NCBI RefSeq assembly: GCF_002237655.1 | Contig: NZ_NOKT01000001.1 | Location: 124,001-188,000 of the forward strand | Length of the DNA: 64,000 nt | Origin: Streptomyces sp. XY006 | Lineage (GTDB): Bacteria > Actinomycetota > Actinomycetes > Streptomycetales > Streptomycetaceae | Reading direction: 5' to 3' | In this document: positions 53,935-62,238 of the stretch, piece by piece | Layout of the letters: the number at the start of each line of letters is the position of its first letter | Position numbering within the stretch: position 1 is the first letter of the stretch | Program-made: the position numbers and the translations under genes | The notes under the pieces: generated by a model | The model's input: the letters and a program-made list of their open reading frames with translations, nothing else | Told to the model about the DNA's origin: nothing | Database searches by the model: none

Positions 53935-54115
53935 GGGGGTCCTCCAGGGGTGCCGGGGACATGCGCGGCCGACCCCGCGCGGGCGGGGGTGGCGGCGGTC
54001 CGGGGCAGGGTCGGGCCGAACGAAGGGGAGCGGGCGCGCGTCTCAGCGACGGAGCGTGGGAACGGCCCCGGTGCGGGTGGCGTCACCGCACGGCAAGGGC
54101 GTCACCGAAGCGGGT

Positions 54116-54187
54116 TCAGCGACAACACGAGCCCGGGCGTCGGCACAGGTCGATGACCAGGCGTCGCACCAAGGACTCGGAATTCAT
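54116..54187 (-). CDS. Cys-codon leader peptide 3 (putative attenuator ORF)
   Basis: A 23-codon ORF on the minus strand with the core VRRLVIDLCRR, a variant of the R-x-H-V-D-L-x-R motif (His replaced by Val/Ile). Cys codons fall at 15, 21 and 22, the last two in tandem (TGT TGT) before a final Arg and TGA. It is the only such ORF between the promoter and ssuC. The 180 bases after it contain a direct repeat of GGTGACGCC rather than an obvious simple terminator. It would link the ssuC-ssuA-ssuB-tauD operon to cysteine supply. Confidence 0.8.
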   Translation of the reverse strand: MNSESLVRRLVIDLCRRPGSCCR

Positions 54188-54195
54188 GAGGCATA

Positions 54196-54224
54196 TTTCT
54201 ACCGCAGACGCGGCCCGGCACCAA
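54196..54224 (-). promoter_or_regulatory. Promoter of leader peptide 3
   Basis: Read on the minus strand: TTGGTG (54224-54219), a 17-base spacer, TAGAAA (54201-54196). The -10 box ends eight bases before the leader ATG at 54187, matching the leaderless layout of leaders 1 and 2. Confidence 0.5.
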
Positions 54225-54336
54225 CAGGCGTCCACTTCCTGGAACACACCGTGCGGCGCACGCCGCTCGCCGCCGCGCACAGGGGATCTGCCGGGCGAGG
54301 AGTGAAAACGCCGTACCGGGGTAATCGCTCGCAGCT

Positions 54337-54386
54337 GGAAGGAGGGGCCGCGACACCTGGGGAGGTCGAAGCGGCCCTTCCCTTCC
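54337..54386. other. Imperfect hairpin in the 54188-54491 intergenic region
   Basis: GGAAGGAGGGGCCGC (54337-54351) pairs with GCGGCCCTTCCCTTCC (54371-54386) with one bulge. It lies upstream of leader 3 and downstream of the hydrolase gene. It could be a second terminator or a protein site. I see no gene in the rest of this 304-base stretch. Confidence 0.4.
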
Positions 54387-54451
54387 GGTGACCGTGCGGG
54401 AGCCGCCCCTGCCCGAGCGGACGGCCGCCGTCACCACCCACACCGGCCCGC

Positions 54452-54480
54452 GCGCCACCGACCGGCCCGATCGGTGGCGC
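54452..54480 (-). terminator. Terminator of the alpha/beta hydrolase gene
   Basis: GCGCCACCGA (54452-54461) pairs with TCGGTGGCGC (54471-54480), 11 bases past the stop codon of the minus-strand hydrolase. Confidence 0.75.
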
Positions 54481-54491
54481 ACGCTCGTGGC

Positions 54492-55433
54492 CTACTTGCT
54501 CCGCAGCTCTCCCAGCGGGTGAGGGGCCTCCTCCAGCTCCGTGGCCGCCGCCTTCCAGCCGGTGTCGTCCAGCTGGAGGGCGTCGCGCAGGTAGGCCGTG
54601 GTCAGTCGCTGGAGCAGGGCGACGCGTTCGGGACTCTCGTCGGTGGTCTCGGCGACCTCGTAGCCGGGGATGCCGCCCAGTGAGTGCTCCGCGCCGAACA
54701 GGGTGAGCAGGGTCTTGCTGCCCGGGCTGTGGGTGTAGGGGTCGGTGAACCAGTCGGGTCCGCGCGTGGACAGGTGGGACCGGTCGCTGTCCCCGGCGAC
54801 GATCAGGGCCGGTGTGGTCATGGTGTCGAAGGAGGGCCTCATGAAGGGGAAGTGTTCGGCGGCGAAGGGTGTCAGGTCGTCGCCGAGACCGGTCAGGGCG
54901 AGCAGGACACCGGCCTTGACGCGGGCGTCGGACAGGTCCTCGCCGGGAACGCCGTCGGGTCCGAGGACCCGTGCGCCCAGCAGCGTGCTCGCCGTCTGGG
55001 CTCCCCAGGAGTGGCCGGCCACGGCGACGCGGTCGCGGTCGAGGCGTCCGGCGAGGCCCGGCACGGCGGCTTCCAGCACGTCGAGTCCGTCCAGCACGCG
55101 CTTGAGGTCCTCGATGCGGATGCGCCAGATGTGCGGGGTGCGCGGGTCGTCGGCGGGCAGGGCGAGTGTCCGGGAGTCGAGGTGGGTGGGCTGGACGACG
55201 ACGAAGCCGTGGGCGGCCCAGAAGTCGGTGAGCGGGGCGTAGCCGTCCATCGACCAGCCGAAGCCGTGCGAGAAGACGAGGACGGGCAGATCGCCGCCGG
55301 TCGCGGGGGCGGACACGCGTACGCGCAGGTCCTCGCCCCGCCCCGGGGCGGGCAGGACCACGGGCTTGGCGGACAGCACCGTGACGGGCGCGTCCGCGGT
55401 CCACGGGGTGTGCGCGGGGTTGGCTTCGGGCAT
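54492..55433 (-). CDS. Alpha/beta hydrolase (chlorophyllase/PAF-acetylhydrolase-like)
   Basis: 313 residues. LPVLVFSHGFGWSMDGYAPL carries the oxyanion region; AVAGHSWGAQTASTLLGARV holds the nucleophile Ser in GHSWG. An acidic residue in IVAGDSDRSH and a His in FGAEHSLGG complete a likely triad. There is no signal peptide. The start is ATG 55433; the longer frame up to 55595 runs through the operator. It is divergent from the TetR gene at 55610 and very probably repressed by it. The substrate is unknown. Confidence 0.87.
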   Translation of the reverse strand: MPEANPAHTPWTADAPVTVLSAKPVVLPAPGRGEDLRVRVSAPATGGDLPVLVFSHGFGWSMDGYAPLTDFWAAHGFVVVQPTHLDSRTLALPADDPRTPHIWRIRIEDLKRVLDGLDVLEAAVPGLAGRLDRDRVAVAGHSWGAQTASTLLGARVLGPDGVPGEDLSDARVKAGVLLALTGLGDDLTPFAAEHFPFMRPSFDTMTTPALIVAGDSDRSHLSTRGPDWFTDPYTHSPGSKTLLTLFGAEHSLGGIPGYEVAETTDESPERVALLQRLTTAYLRDALQLDDTGWKAAATELEEAPHPLGELRSK

Positions 55434-55543
55434 GGAGGGGCCTTCTCTCGGCTCTGGAGTGCTGCTGATGGGCGGGCCACGTCGGCTCGCGGGCGGACGG
55501 GCGCCTGGTCGGCCGCTTCCGGGTCTGTCATCATGAATGAAGC

Positions 55544-55580
55544 GGAACGTTGTTCCACTTACGATACGGAACATCGTTCC
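55544..55580. promoter_or_regulatory. Two TetR operators between divergent hydrolase and TetR genes
   Basis: GGAACGTTGTTCC (55544-55556) and GGAACATCGTTCC (55568-55580) share GGAAC-n3-GTTCC, 24 bases apart centre to centre. TACGAT (about 55560-55565) between them could be a -10 box. The AT content is well above the surroundings. Confidence 0.8.
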
Positions 55581-55609
55581 GTTTTTCAACGGCACGGAAG
55601 GAAACAGCG

Positions 55610-56200
55610 GTGAACGACAGCGACGAGCGCACGGGAGCCCCGGCGAAGCCCCGGCGCAAGGACGCCCGGCGCAACCAGCAGAACCTGCTGGACGCGGCCG
55701 CCGCGGTCTTCGCCGCCTCGGGCGTCGAGGCGCCGGTGCGCGACATCGCGGCCCAGGCGGGCGTCGGGACGGGCACGATCTACCGTCACTTCCCCACCCG
55801 GTCCGACCTCGTCATCGCCGTCTACCGGCATCAGGTCGACGCCTGCGCCGAGGCCGGTCCCGCTCTGCTGGAGACCGGTCCCACTCCGTACGCCGCCCTT
55901 CAGCGGTGGGTCGACCTCTTCGTCGACTTCCTGGTCACCAAGCACGGTCTGGCCGCGGCGATGCAGGGGGACAGCGCCGGCTTCGAGACGCTGCACGCCT
56001 ACTTCCTCGATCGCCTCCTGCCGGTGTGCGGCCGGCTCCTCGACGCCGCTGTGGCCTCCGGCGAGATCCGTCCGGGCCTCGACGCCTACCAACTGATGCG
56101 TGGCATCGGGAACTTGTGCATCGGCGCCGACAGCGACGCCCGTTACGACGCGCGCCGGCTCGTCGGGCTCCTCGTCGCGGGTCTGCGCCGGACGGAATGA
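55610..56200 (+). CDS. TetR family repressor
   Basis: 196 residues. The helix-turn-helix (about 20-65) reads VRDIAAQAGVGTGTIYRHFP. The C-terminal half has the SBD-type helices (LQRWVDLFVDFLVTKHGLAA, GRLLDAAVASGEIRPGLDAY) seen in many actinobacterial TetR proteins. It starts at GTG 55610 behind GGAAGGAAA; the frame is open back to 55550 but that covers the operator. It controls itself and the divergent hydrolase. Confidence 0.92.
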   Translation: MNDSDERTGAPAKPRRKDARRNQQNLLDAAAAVFAASGVEAPVRDIAAQAGVGTGTIYRHFPTRSDLVIAVYRHQVDACAEAGPALLETGPTPYAALQRWVDLFVDFLVTKHGLAAAMQGDSAGFETLHAYFLDRLLPVCGRLLDAAVASGEIRPGLDAYQLMRGIGNLCIGADSDARYDARRLVGLLVAGLRRTE

Positions 56201-56247
56201 GTCAGGAGTGGCCGGGTCGGCCCTGCGGCTCTCAGGCCGTGCGGCTC

Positions 56248-56772
56248 TCAGGCCGTGCGGCAGAGCGCCGCCGGGCCGACCGCCGTCGGAACCCGGACGG
56301 GAGGCGGGCAGGGCGTGGCTGCGCGGCCGCGGCCGGTGGCCTCGGTCCGCGTCTGCTGCCGTGCGAAGACGACCAGGCGCAGCACGGCGAACCGCGCGAC
56401 ACCGGCCAGCGCGGAGGCGGACAGGTAGACGGCCTGTTCGAGCGCCGCGCCGGGCGACGGTGCGAGGTGGTGCAGAGCGAGCATCGCCGCGCAGGTCACC
56501 GCGTAGGCGGCGACCGCCGACCCGGCCGACTGCGTGTGCTGGCGCCAGGTCGCGTGCCGGCCCGCGCCGAAGGTGAAACGGGCGTGCAGCTCGGTGGCGA
56601 GGAGCGTGGACGCCGTGGTGACCAGCGCGTTGGCCACGATCCAGGGCACCCAGGAGGCGAGGGCCACCACGGCGAAGCTGGAGGCGAGTCCCACTGCGCC
56701 GCCGCAGAGCACGAAGCGGGCGAAGGTGGCGAGAGCGCCGGGCCCTGTCCGCTGTCCCTGTGCTGTCTCCAT
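56248..56772 (-). CDS. GtrA family membrane protein
   Basis: 174 residues with four membrane helices (about 13-35, 40-58, 75-97, 108-130). ARFVLCGGAVGLASSFAVVA and ARFTFG are the GtrA signature; proteins of this type take part in moving lipid-linked sugars across the membrane or anchor to glycosyltransferases. It ends in an Arg/Thr/Pro-rich tail. The start is ATG 56772 behind GGGGGGAT; an upstream ATG (56844) in the same frame has no binding site. Confidence 0.85.
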   Translation of the reverse strand: METAQGQRTGPGALATFARFVLCGGAVGLASSFAVVALASWVPWIVANALVTTASTLLATELHARFTFGAGRHATWRQHTQSAGSAVAAYAVTCAAMLALHHLAPSPGAALEQAVYLSASALAGVARFAVLRLVVFARQQTRTEATGRGRAATPCPPPVRVPTAVGPAALCRTA

Positions 56773-56833
56773 GATCCCCCCGATCGCCCACGCTGTTTCG
56801 TCAAGCGGAAACGCTACGTTGCGTTCGCTGATC

Positions 56834-56941
56834 TGGCAACTCATTTATTGCACTGGTGATGCGTAGATGCAGCTCAGTGCGGCTAAATCGTTGCAACCGG
56901 TCCCCGTAATGCAACTGCCTTAGTGTCGGCGCATTGCAATG
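56834..56941. promoter_or_regulatory. Cluster of TTGCA boxes upstream of the GtrA gene
   Basis: Within 108 bases: GGCAAC (about 56835-56840), ATTGCAC (56847-56853), the palindrome GTTGCAAC (56890-56897), ATGCAACT (56909-56916) and the 10-base palindrome CATTGCAATG (56932-56941). The region is AT-rich for this window. It may be an array for one regulator that controls GtrA. Confidence 0.45.
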
Positions 56942-56980
56942 AAGAGGCGTGAAGGCAATGGGGTGCTCACGACGGGCCTG

Positions 56981-57742
56981 TCACGCGTGGGACAGGGCGA
57001 ACGAGACCAGGAAGCCGCTGACGGTCACCAGCCCGATCGCCAGGTGAGCCTCCTGGAACGCCTCGGGAATCATCGTGTCGGCGATCATCGCCAGAATCGC
57101 GCCCGCGGCCACGGCCGTCACCGCCGCGATCACCGCCGTGGAGAAGCCTCCGACCACGGCGTAACCCAGGACGGCGGAGACCGCGCTCGCCGCGGCGATC
57201 GCACCCCAGACGCCGAAGACGTAGCCCTTGCCGCGACCGGCCTTCCGCATGCCGGCCGAACTGGACAGCCCCTCGGGGATGTTGCTGATGAACACCGCCG
57301 CCACCGTGACCGCGCTGACGGCACCCCCTTGGAGCAGCCCGACCCCGATGACCGCGGATTCGGGAACACCGTCGAGCAACGCGCCCAGCGCCAGGGCCAG
57401 GCCCGATCCCTTGTCCTGCTCCTCGGAGGGCTGCGCCTGGTCGGGGTGGTGCCCGGAGCGTTTGCGATGCCGGGCGCCGCGGCGGGCCAGCCACAGATTG
57501 CCGGCCGTGTAGGCCAGGGCCCCGGCCAGCGTTCCGAGGGCCGCGGGGACGAGCCCGGCCTCCTCGTAGGCCTCGCCGACCAGCTCGAACGAGACGGCCG
57601 ACAGCAGCACGCCGGCTCCGAAGGCCATCACCAGGGCGATGACCTTCTGCGGGACGCGCAGCCGGTAGCCGAGCACCGCTCCCAGCAGCAGGGCGGAGCC
57701 GGCCACGATTCCCCATCCGCCGGCTTGGATCACTTCAGGCAT
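56981..57742 (-). CDS. ZIP family metal transporter
   Basis: 253 residues with about eight membrane helices and a His-rich cytoplasmic loop (RHRKRSGHHPDQAQPSEE) between helices 3 and 4, as in ZIP transporters. The metal-site helices read ALGALLDGVPESAVIGVGLL and FISNIPEGLSSSAGM. The usual His of H-N-x-P-E-G and H-E-x-P is replaced by Asp or Ser, so the metal specificity may be altered or the protein may carry something other than zinc. The start is ATG 57742 behind GAGGCAGC. Confidence 0.85.
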   Translation of the reverse strand: MPEVIQAGGWGIVAGSALLLGAVLGYRLRVPQKVIALVMAFGAGVLLSAVSFELVGEAYEEAGLVPAALGTLAGALAYTAGNLWLARRGARHRKRSGHHPDQAQPSEEQDKGSGLALALGALLDGVPESAVIGVGLLQGGAVSAVTVAAVFISNIPEGLSSSAGMRKAGRGKGYVFGVWGAIAAASAVSAVLGYAVVGGFSTAVIAAVTAVAAGAILAMIADTMIPEAFQEAHLAIGLVTVSGFLVSFALSHA

Positions 57743-57945
57743 GCTGCCTCGTCTACCCCCGCACGACGCCGTTCCACCCGCTTGGGCCTGCTTGTGGTGG
57801 GCCCGGACTGTGGGGGCCCGTTCCGGGGAGCGGCTCGGCGGAGTTGAACGTCGAGCGAACACTGGCGGGACAGCAGTGACGGACTGTTCGGACAGACGTA
57901 CGGTGACCCCACCATCGGAGCTCTGGGAGTGGCGGGGGACCACCA

Positions 57946-59469
57946 GTGGAGTGGCTGAGTCTTGAGAACGTCATCGCCATCGGCACGTCCGTCCTCGGTC
58001 TCCTCGTGCCCATCGCGATGTTCCTCTACGACCGCCGGGTGCCGCGCCGCAAGCTGATCGGCTACCGCGTGCAGATGGACAGCCCCATCGGCGACGGGTC
58101 GTTCAACCCCCGTCTCGGCGATTTCGACGTACCGAACATGGCGGACGCGTCGCTGGTGCTGCTGCGCATCGAGAACGACGGTTCGCAGAGCGTCGCGGAC
58201 AACGACTACACCTCCTCCGAAGTCCACGGCCTGACCGCCGAGTTCACGGGCCGCACGGTCCAGGCCGTCTCGGTCACCCAGCCGTCCGGCATCGAGCACC
58301 TGAACAGTCACTTCACCAACGCCAACGGCTTCGAGCACGTCGGCAGCACGGTGACCATCCCGCGCGTGCCGCTCAATCCGGGCGACCACTTCAAGCTGCT
58401 GGTGCTGCTGTCCGGCGGTCCGGCCGAAGGGGAGGTCAAGCTGATCGGCGGCCTCCGGGACGGCCGGGTCCACCGCAACAGCGCTCCCAAGCCGGACGAG
58501 AAGCAGCGCACGTTCAGCCTGCCGGCGCGGCTGCTCAGTGGTGCGCTGGCCCTCGCGGTGCTCGCCCTCGCCGGCATCATCGTGCTGCGCGTCGGCAATC
58601 CGATCGAGTGCGAGCAGGGCGAGTTGACCCTGACGGGCTCGACGGCGTTCGAACCGGTCGTCCGCACGATCGCCGCGCAGTACGCGGATAAGTGCCAGGG
58701 CGCCGACATCTCCGTCGAGGCGCGCGGCAGCGAGGACGGGGTGTCCCAGCTCGCGGAGCTGGGGGAGCGGTCGCCGAGCGCCGCCCGGTCCGTGATCGCC
58801 TTCTCGGACGGGCCGATGGGGGAGCGCTGGGACCTGACGGGCACCGAGGTCGCACTGTCCTTCTTCACCCTGGTCGTCCACAAGGACGTCGACCTCGGCC
58901 CGCGCGGGCTGTCCCCACAGCAGGTACGGGACATCTACGCGGGCGAGTACCGGCGCTGGGGTGAGGTCGTGCCCGGCCGGAAGGAGCTCGCCGACCTGCC
59001 GATCGTCCTGGTCAGCCGGGGGGACGAGTCCGGGACGCGGCAGATCTTCCAGGACCGGGTGCTCAAGGGGTGGGAGCGGGCGCCGAGCACGTCCCTGGAC
59101 TGCGGCCCGGCCGCGGCGGCCGGCGACACCGTCACCCGCTGCGAACTCGGCTCGACCCGGGCCGTGCTGGACAAAGTGGAGGAGCAGCCCGGCGCCATCG
59201 GCTACAGCGAAGTCGGCCTCGCCGTCGAGCGCGGCGCCGGGCTGAACAGGGTGCCCCTGGACGGCGACTGGCCGAACCCGGAACAGATCGACCTGGGCGC
59301 CGGCCCCTACCCGTACAAGGACGTCGAGTACGCCTACACCTACGGCCCCGCCCCGGCCGGCTCCCTCGCCGCAAGCTTCCTGGCCTACCTGGACGAGTCC
59401 ACCAGCCAGAAAACCATCAGATCCAAGGGCCACCTCCCCTGCCTACGGGAACCGGAACAGTGCCGGTGA
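57946..59469 (+). CDS. Two-TM protein with PstS-like extracellular binding domain
   Basis: 507 residues. TM1 (about 8-28, VIAIGTSVLGLLVPIAMFLY) is followed by DRRVPRRK, a cytoplasmic domain of about 170 residues with beta-rich character, TM2 (about 207-228, LSGALALAVLALAGIIVLRV), and a PstS/PBP-like domain (about 238-500: LTGSTAFEPVVRTIAAQYAD, SRGDESGTRQIFQDRVLKGW, IGYSEVGLA). Positive charges suggest the binding domain is outside. There is no output domain of known type, so it may be a sensor or adaptor rather than a transporter part. The start is GTG 57946 behind GCGGGGGA. It stands alone. Confidence 0.82.
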   Translation: MEWLSLENVIAIGTSVLGLLVPIAMFLYDRRVPRRKLIGYRVQMDSPIGDGSFNPRLGDFDVPNMADASLVLLRIENDGSQSVADNDYTSSEVHGLTAEFTGRTVQAVSVTQPSGIEHLNSHFTNANGFEHVGSTVTIPRVPLNPGDHFKLLVLLSGGPAEGEVKLIGGLRDGRVHRNSAPKPDEKQRTFSLPARLLSGALALAVLALAGIIVLRVGNPIECEQGELTLTGSTAFEPVVRTIAAQYADKCQGADISVEARGSEDGVSQLAELGERSPSAARSVIAFSDGPMGERWDLTGTEVALSFFTLVVHKDVDLGPRGLSPQQVRDIYAGEYRRWGEVVPGRKELADLPIVLVSRGDESGTRQIFQDRVLKGWERAPSTSLDCGPAAAAGDTVTRCELGSTRAVLDKVEEQPGAIGYSEVGLAVERGAGLNRVPLDGDWPNPEQIDLGAGPYPYKDVEYAYTYGPAPAGSLAASFLAYLDESTSQKTIRSKGHLPCLREPEQCR

Positions 59470-59488
59470 CGGCACGCGCCCGCCAGGT

Positions 59489-59992
59489 TCATCGATCGCG
59501 GACCGAGGCCCCGTACGCATCGCTCTGCCGCAGCACGGCCGTCTTCCCCGGAGGTTCCGGCCAGGACTGGACGAGGTACCACTCGCTGACCTCGTCGGGT
59601 GCGAGATCGACGGCACTGTCCCGGCCCCGGGCATGGATCCGCAACCGGTAGTCCCCCGGGCCGAGGAACGACAGGACCGGGAGTTCTTCGTCGAGGTCGT
59701 CCATGATGCCGCTGACCTTGAGCTCCCCGGAGACGGAACGTGCCGAGATCTCGACGATCTCCTGCCAGTCAGCGCTGTCCGGTTCGGGCCGCGTGCTGTG
59801 CAGGGTGACCGTGACGCCGACGTCGCCGGTGTGGATGCCGGTCAGTACCGTGATGGCGTCGACAGCGACCGACACCAGCCCGTTGTGCTTCTGGTCCAGG
59901 GCAGTGGCGGCCGGAGCGTCCTCGTCCTTGATGTCGAACTGGTGGTACTGCACGGGCACGAGGGCCTGGGCCCGTTCGATCGGGTCGTTCAT
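59489..59992 (-). CDS. Hypothetical protein, ComB-like operon partner
   Basis: 167 residues, acidic (many Asp/Glu), no signal or membrane segment. It has [52 protein letters not shown] and [20 protein letters not shown], suggesting a beta-sandwich. I do not recognise the family. It starts at ATG 59992, overlapping the stop of the ComB-like gene (ATGA), so the two are made together. Confidence 0.75.
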   Translation of the reverse strand: MNDPIERAQALVPVQYHQFDIKDEDAPAATALDQKHNGLVSVAVDAITVLTGIHTGDVGVTVTLHSTRPEPDSADWQEIVEISARSVSGELKVSGIMDDLDEELPVLSFLGPGDYRLRIHARGRDSAVDLAPDEVSEWYLVQSWPEPPGKTAVLRQSDAYGASVRDR

Positions 59993-60723
59993 CTCGACCT
60001 CACATCCGGCGGGCATGAGCCTTCCGGGGTCACCGGACGGAGCACCGTCAGGGACTTCTCGTGTCGGATCCTCATGGCGAAGGGGAATCTGTCCAGTTCC
60101 AGGCAGAGGGCGACGTCGTCGGGGTGGGTGCCTTCTCGTGTGCCGTTGGTGAGTTCCGCCGCGGCGCGGGACGTTCTCGCGCGGTGGAGGTAGGGGGCCG
60201 GCGTGACGTCGGTTCCGGACATGCGGTGGCTGATGTACTCGGCGCAGGCCAGGTCCTCCTCCGCGCGTCCGTCCTCCCCGGTGACGACGAACGTCACCGG
60301 GCCCGGGCCATGGGCCCGCAGGAACCGTGCGGTCGGGCCCGCCACGACGAAGCTCGCGCACAGCACCAGGGGCGCGTCGGCGACGGCCAGGGCGCCGACG
60401 GTCCCTGCCGTCGTCTTCTGCACCAGCGTGCGACCGGTGAAGTCACGCGACCGCAGCCGCCCGGGGGAGTTGACCGCGTCGAAGCCCGCCGCCGGAGGAC
60501 CGTCCTTCAGCGCCAGCCAGCCCGGCCGGCTCTCCTTGAGGGCGAGTGCCTCGTCCACCGTCGACGCCAGCACGATCCGCTCGGCGCCCCGGGCGAACGC
60601 CCATGCGGCCACGGTGAAGGCCCGCATGACGTCGATGACGACCGCGACACGGGGAACGCCGGTCACCTCCGGTATGCCGACGAAGTGATGAGTCGTCGTC
60701 TTCCTCGTCTTCATCGCCTCCAT
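59989..60723 (-). CDS. 2-phosphosulfolactate phosphatase family (ComB-like) protein
   Basis: 244 residues. [40 protein letters not shown] and [20 protein letters not shown] follow the ComB pattern (the D-V-x-R-A segment and T-T-A-G loop). ComB removes phosphate from 2-phosphosulfolactate in coenzyme M synthesis, but many bacterial members have an unknown role, and no other coenzyme M gene is here. The start is ATG 60723 or ATG 60714; both fall in a 24-base direct repeat. It is the second-to-last gene of the right-hand operon. Confidence 0.8.
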   Translation of the reverse strand: MEAMKTRKTTTHHFVGIPEVTGVPRVAVVIDVMRAFTVAAWAFARGAERIVLASTVDEALALKESRPGWLALKDGPPAAGFDAVNSPGRLRSRDFTGRTLVQKTTAGTVGALAVADAPLVLCASFVVAGPTARFLRAHGPGPVTFVVTGEDGRAEEDLACAEYISHRMSGTDVTPAPYLHRARTSRAAAELTNGTREGTHPDDVALCLELDRFPFAMRIRHEKSLTVLRPVTPEGSCPPDVRSR

Positions 60724-60755
60724 CGCCCCATCGTCTTCATCGCCTCCATTGCCCC
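60706..60755. repeat. 24-bp direct repeat over the start of the ComB-like gene
   Basis: Positions 60706-60729 and 60732-60755 match at 23 of 24 bases, 26 bases apart. Each copy contains a GGAGG-like sequence and ATG codons on the minus strand, but the offset is not a multiple of three. A third, worn copy seems to follow up to about 60778. Confidence 0.8.
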
Positions 60756-60784
60756 CGTCGCCTTCGTTGCCTCGATGGACCCGG

Positions 60785-61579
60785 TCAGCACGGGCTGCGC
60801 CATACCCCCAGCTCCGGCTTCTTCAGCATCGACGAAAGGCCCAGCCGCCGGGACTGGGCGCAGAAGCCGCTGCGCCGTTGCGTGTACTCCACGTGGAACA
60901 CCGCCTTGCCCGCCTCGACGAACGGGGAGAGCGCGTCGCACTCGTCGTACTGGGCGCACTCCTCGTTGACCGCGAAGTCGAAGTGGGACACGAGCTGGGG
61001 GATCTGGGGGAGGTCGTTCTTCAGTCCGACGGACAGGCCCCGCTCGTGGGCGATGGCCGCGATCATGCGGTTGTACGCGAGCTGGTCGCCCGCGCTCAGC
61101 GGAAAGCCCGTGTCGTTGCCGTAGCCCTCCATCAGATCGGGCTCCACCGCGTCGAAGCCCTTGTCGCGGCACATGTCGAAGCGGCGTTCCATGATCGGGC
61201 GCAGGACGTCCCGCTGCCGGATGTCCAGCCAGCGTTCGCCCTTCCAGCCGTTGGGCTCGCCCAGCACCGAGCGCGGGAAGGCGCCCCGGTCCGGCCGGAA
61301 GTCCTCCCACGCGCCGACGTTGACGTAGCAGATGACCTTCCGGCCCGCGCGGTGCAGCCGGGTCACGTCCGCCGCGGAGTTCTCGAAGCCGTCGATGTCG
61401 TAGACGGGCACATCGGCCGACGGATCCACCCTGCCGTCGAGTTGCCACTGCCAGGCGAGGCCCGGACGGGGCTTCCACCGCGGCTCGGCGGTGCCGGAGC
61501 CGCCGTCCGAGCAGCCCGTCAGCACCGCTGCCGCCAGCCCGGTCAGCAGGGCCGCGCCGGCCAGGACCCGCCTTCTCAT
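60785..61579 (-). CDS. Endo alpha-1,4 polygalactosaminidase (GH114) lipoprotein
   Basis: 264 residues. The signal ends in the lipobox AVLTGC (Cys about 23). The mature part is GH114: [72 protein letters not shown] (likely catalytic acids) and [20 protein letters not shown]. It cuts alpha-1,4-linked galactosamine polymers outside the cell, like fungal Ega3 and the hydrolase part of PelA. The start is ATG 61579, overlapping the stop of the spherulin-4 gene (ATGA). Confidence 0.92.
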   Translation of the reverse strand: MRRRVLAGAALLTGLAAAVLTGCSDGGSGTAEPRWKPRPGLAWQWQLDGRVDPSADVPVYDIDGFENSAADVTRLHRAGRKVICYVNVGAWEDFRPDRGAFPRSVLGEPNGWKGERWLDIRQRDVLRPIMERRFDMCRDKGFDAVEPDLMEGYGNDTGFPLSAGDQLAYNRMIAAIAHERGLSVGLKNDLPQIPQLVSHFDFAVNEECAQYDECDALSPFVEAGKAVFHVEYTQRRSGFCAQSRRLGLSSMLKKPELGVWRSPC

Positions 61580-62238
61580 CGCTCCGCCCCGGTGAGGGCC
61601 GGCGTCAACCGGGCCCAGGGGTTGGGCGGTTCGCCCGTCACCGGCCCGCAGACCGCCGCTCCGCGCTCGTGCGCCGTACGCACGGCGAGCGGAACGAGCG
61701 CGTCGGGCACGCCGTAGACCAGGTGGCACAGCCGCTCGGGCGGATGGCGTGCCGTCCACGCCGGGCGGCTGAACGCGGAGACGTACGTCGACCAGTGCCC
61801 CTCGAAGGTGACGGTCAGGTCGGCGAGGCGGGCGTACCCCGGCGCCGGATGGACCCCGGGGTTGAGGACGACCGTCCCGGCACCCAGCCGGCGCACCGTC
61901 CGCACCAGCCGGCGACAGGCCGCGAGCCCGTCCGGCGTCGCCGTCACCCGGTCCAGGAAGCAGCCGTCCGCCGCGTACCACTCCCGGTGACGGCGTACGT
62001 CCTCGGTGATCTCCGCTAGGTCGCGCACCCCGTAGTCGGTGTCGACGTAGCCCAGCAGCCGCGCCCCCGCGGCCCGCAGCGCACCGGCCGCGGCCGTGAA
62101 CCCCGGGTCGGGGACCTCGCCCGGGCCGCTCGCCGGGTTCAGGACGACTCCGTAGGTGCGGTCGGCCGCGGTGATCAGCCGGTGCCAGGCACCCGGGTCC
62201 TCGGCCGGGTGGACGTACAGCGGAATCAGCAGACTCAC
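61576..62238 (-). CDS. Spherulation-specific family 4 (Sph3-like) glycosidase
   Basis: 220 residues. SLLIPLYVHPAEDPGAWHRL is the usual start of the family. YGVVLNPASGPGEVPDPGFT, LLGYVDTDYGVR and VVLNPGVHPAPGYARLADLT complete the barrel, with acids in the D-T-D-Y-G and F-L-D-R-V segments. Fungal Sph3 is a GH135 enzyme needed to make galactosaminogalactan. There is no signal, so it may act in the cytoplasm or be exported otherwise. The start is GTG 62238, overlapping the epimerase stop (GTGA); the frame is open to 62259. Confidence 0.88.
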   Translation of the reverse strand: MSLLIPLYVHPAEDPGAWHRLITAADRTYGVVLNPASGPGEVPDPGFTAAAGALRAAGARLLGYVDTDYGVRDLAEITEDVRRHREWYAADGCFLDRVTATPDGLAACRRLVRTVRRLGAGTVVLNPGVHPAPGYARLADLTVTFEGHWSTYVSAFSRPAWTARHPPERLCHLVYGVPDALVPLAVRTAHERGAAVCGPVTGEPPNPWARLTPALTGAER

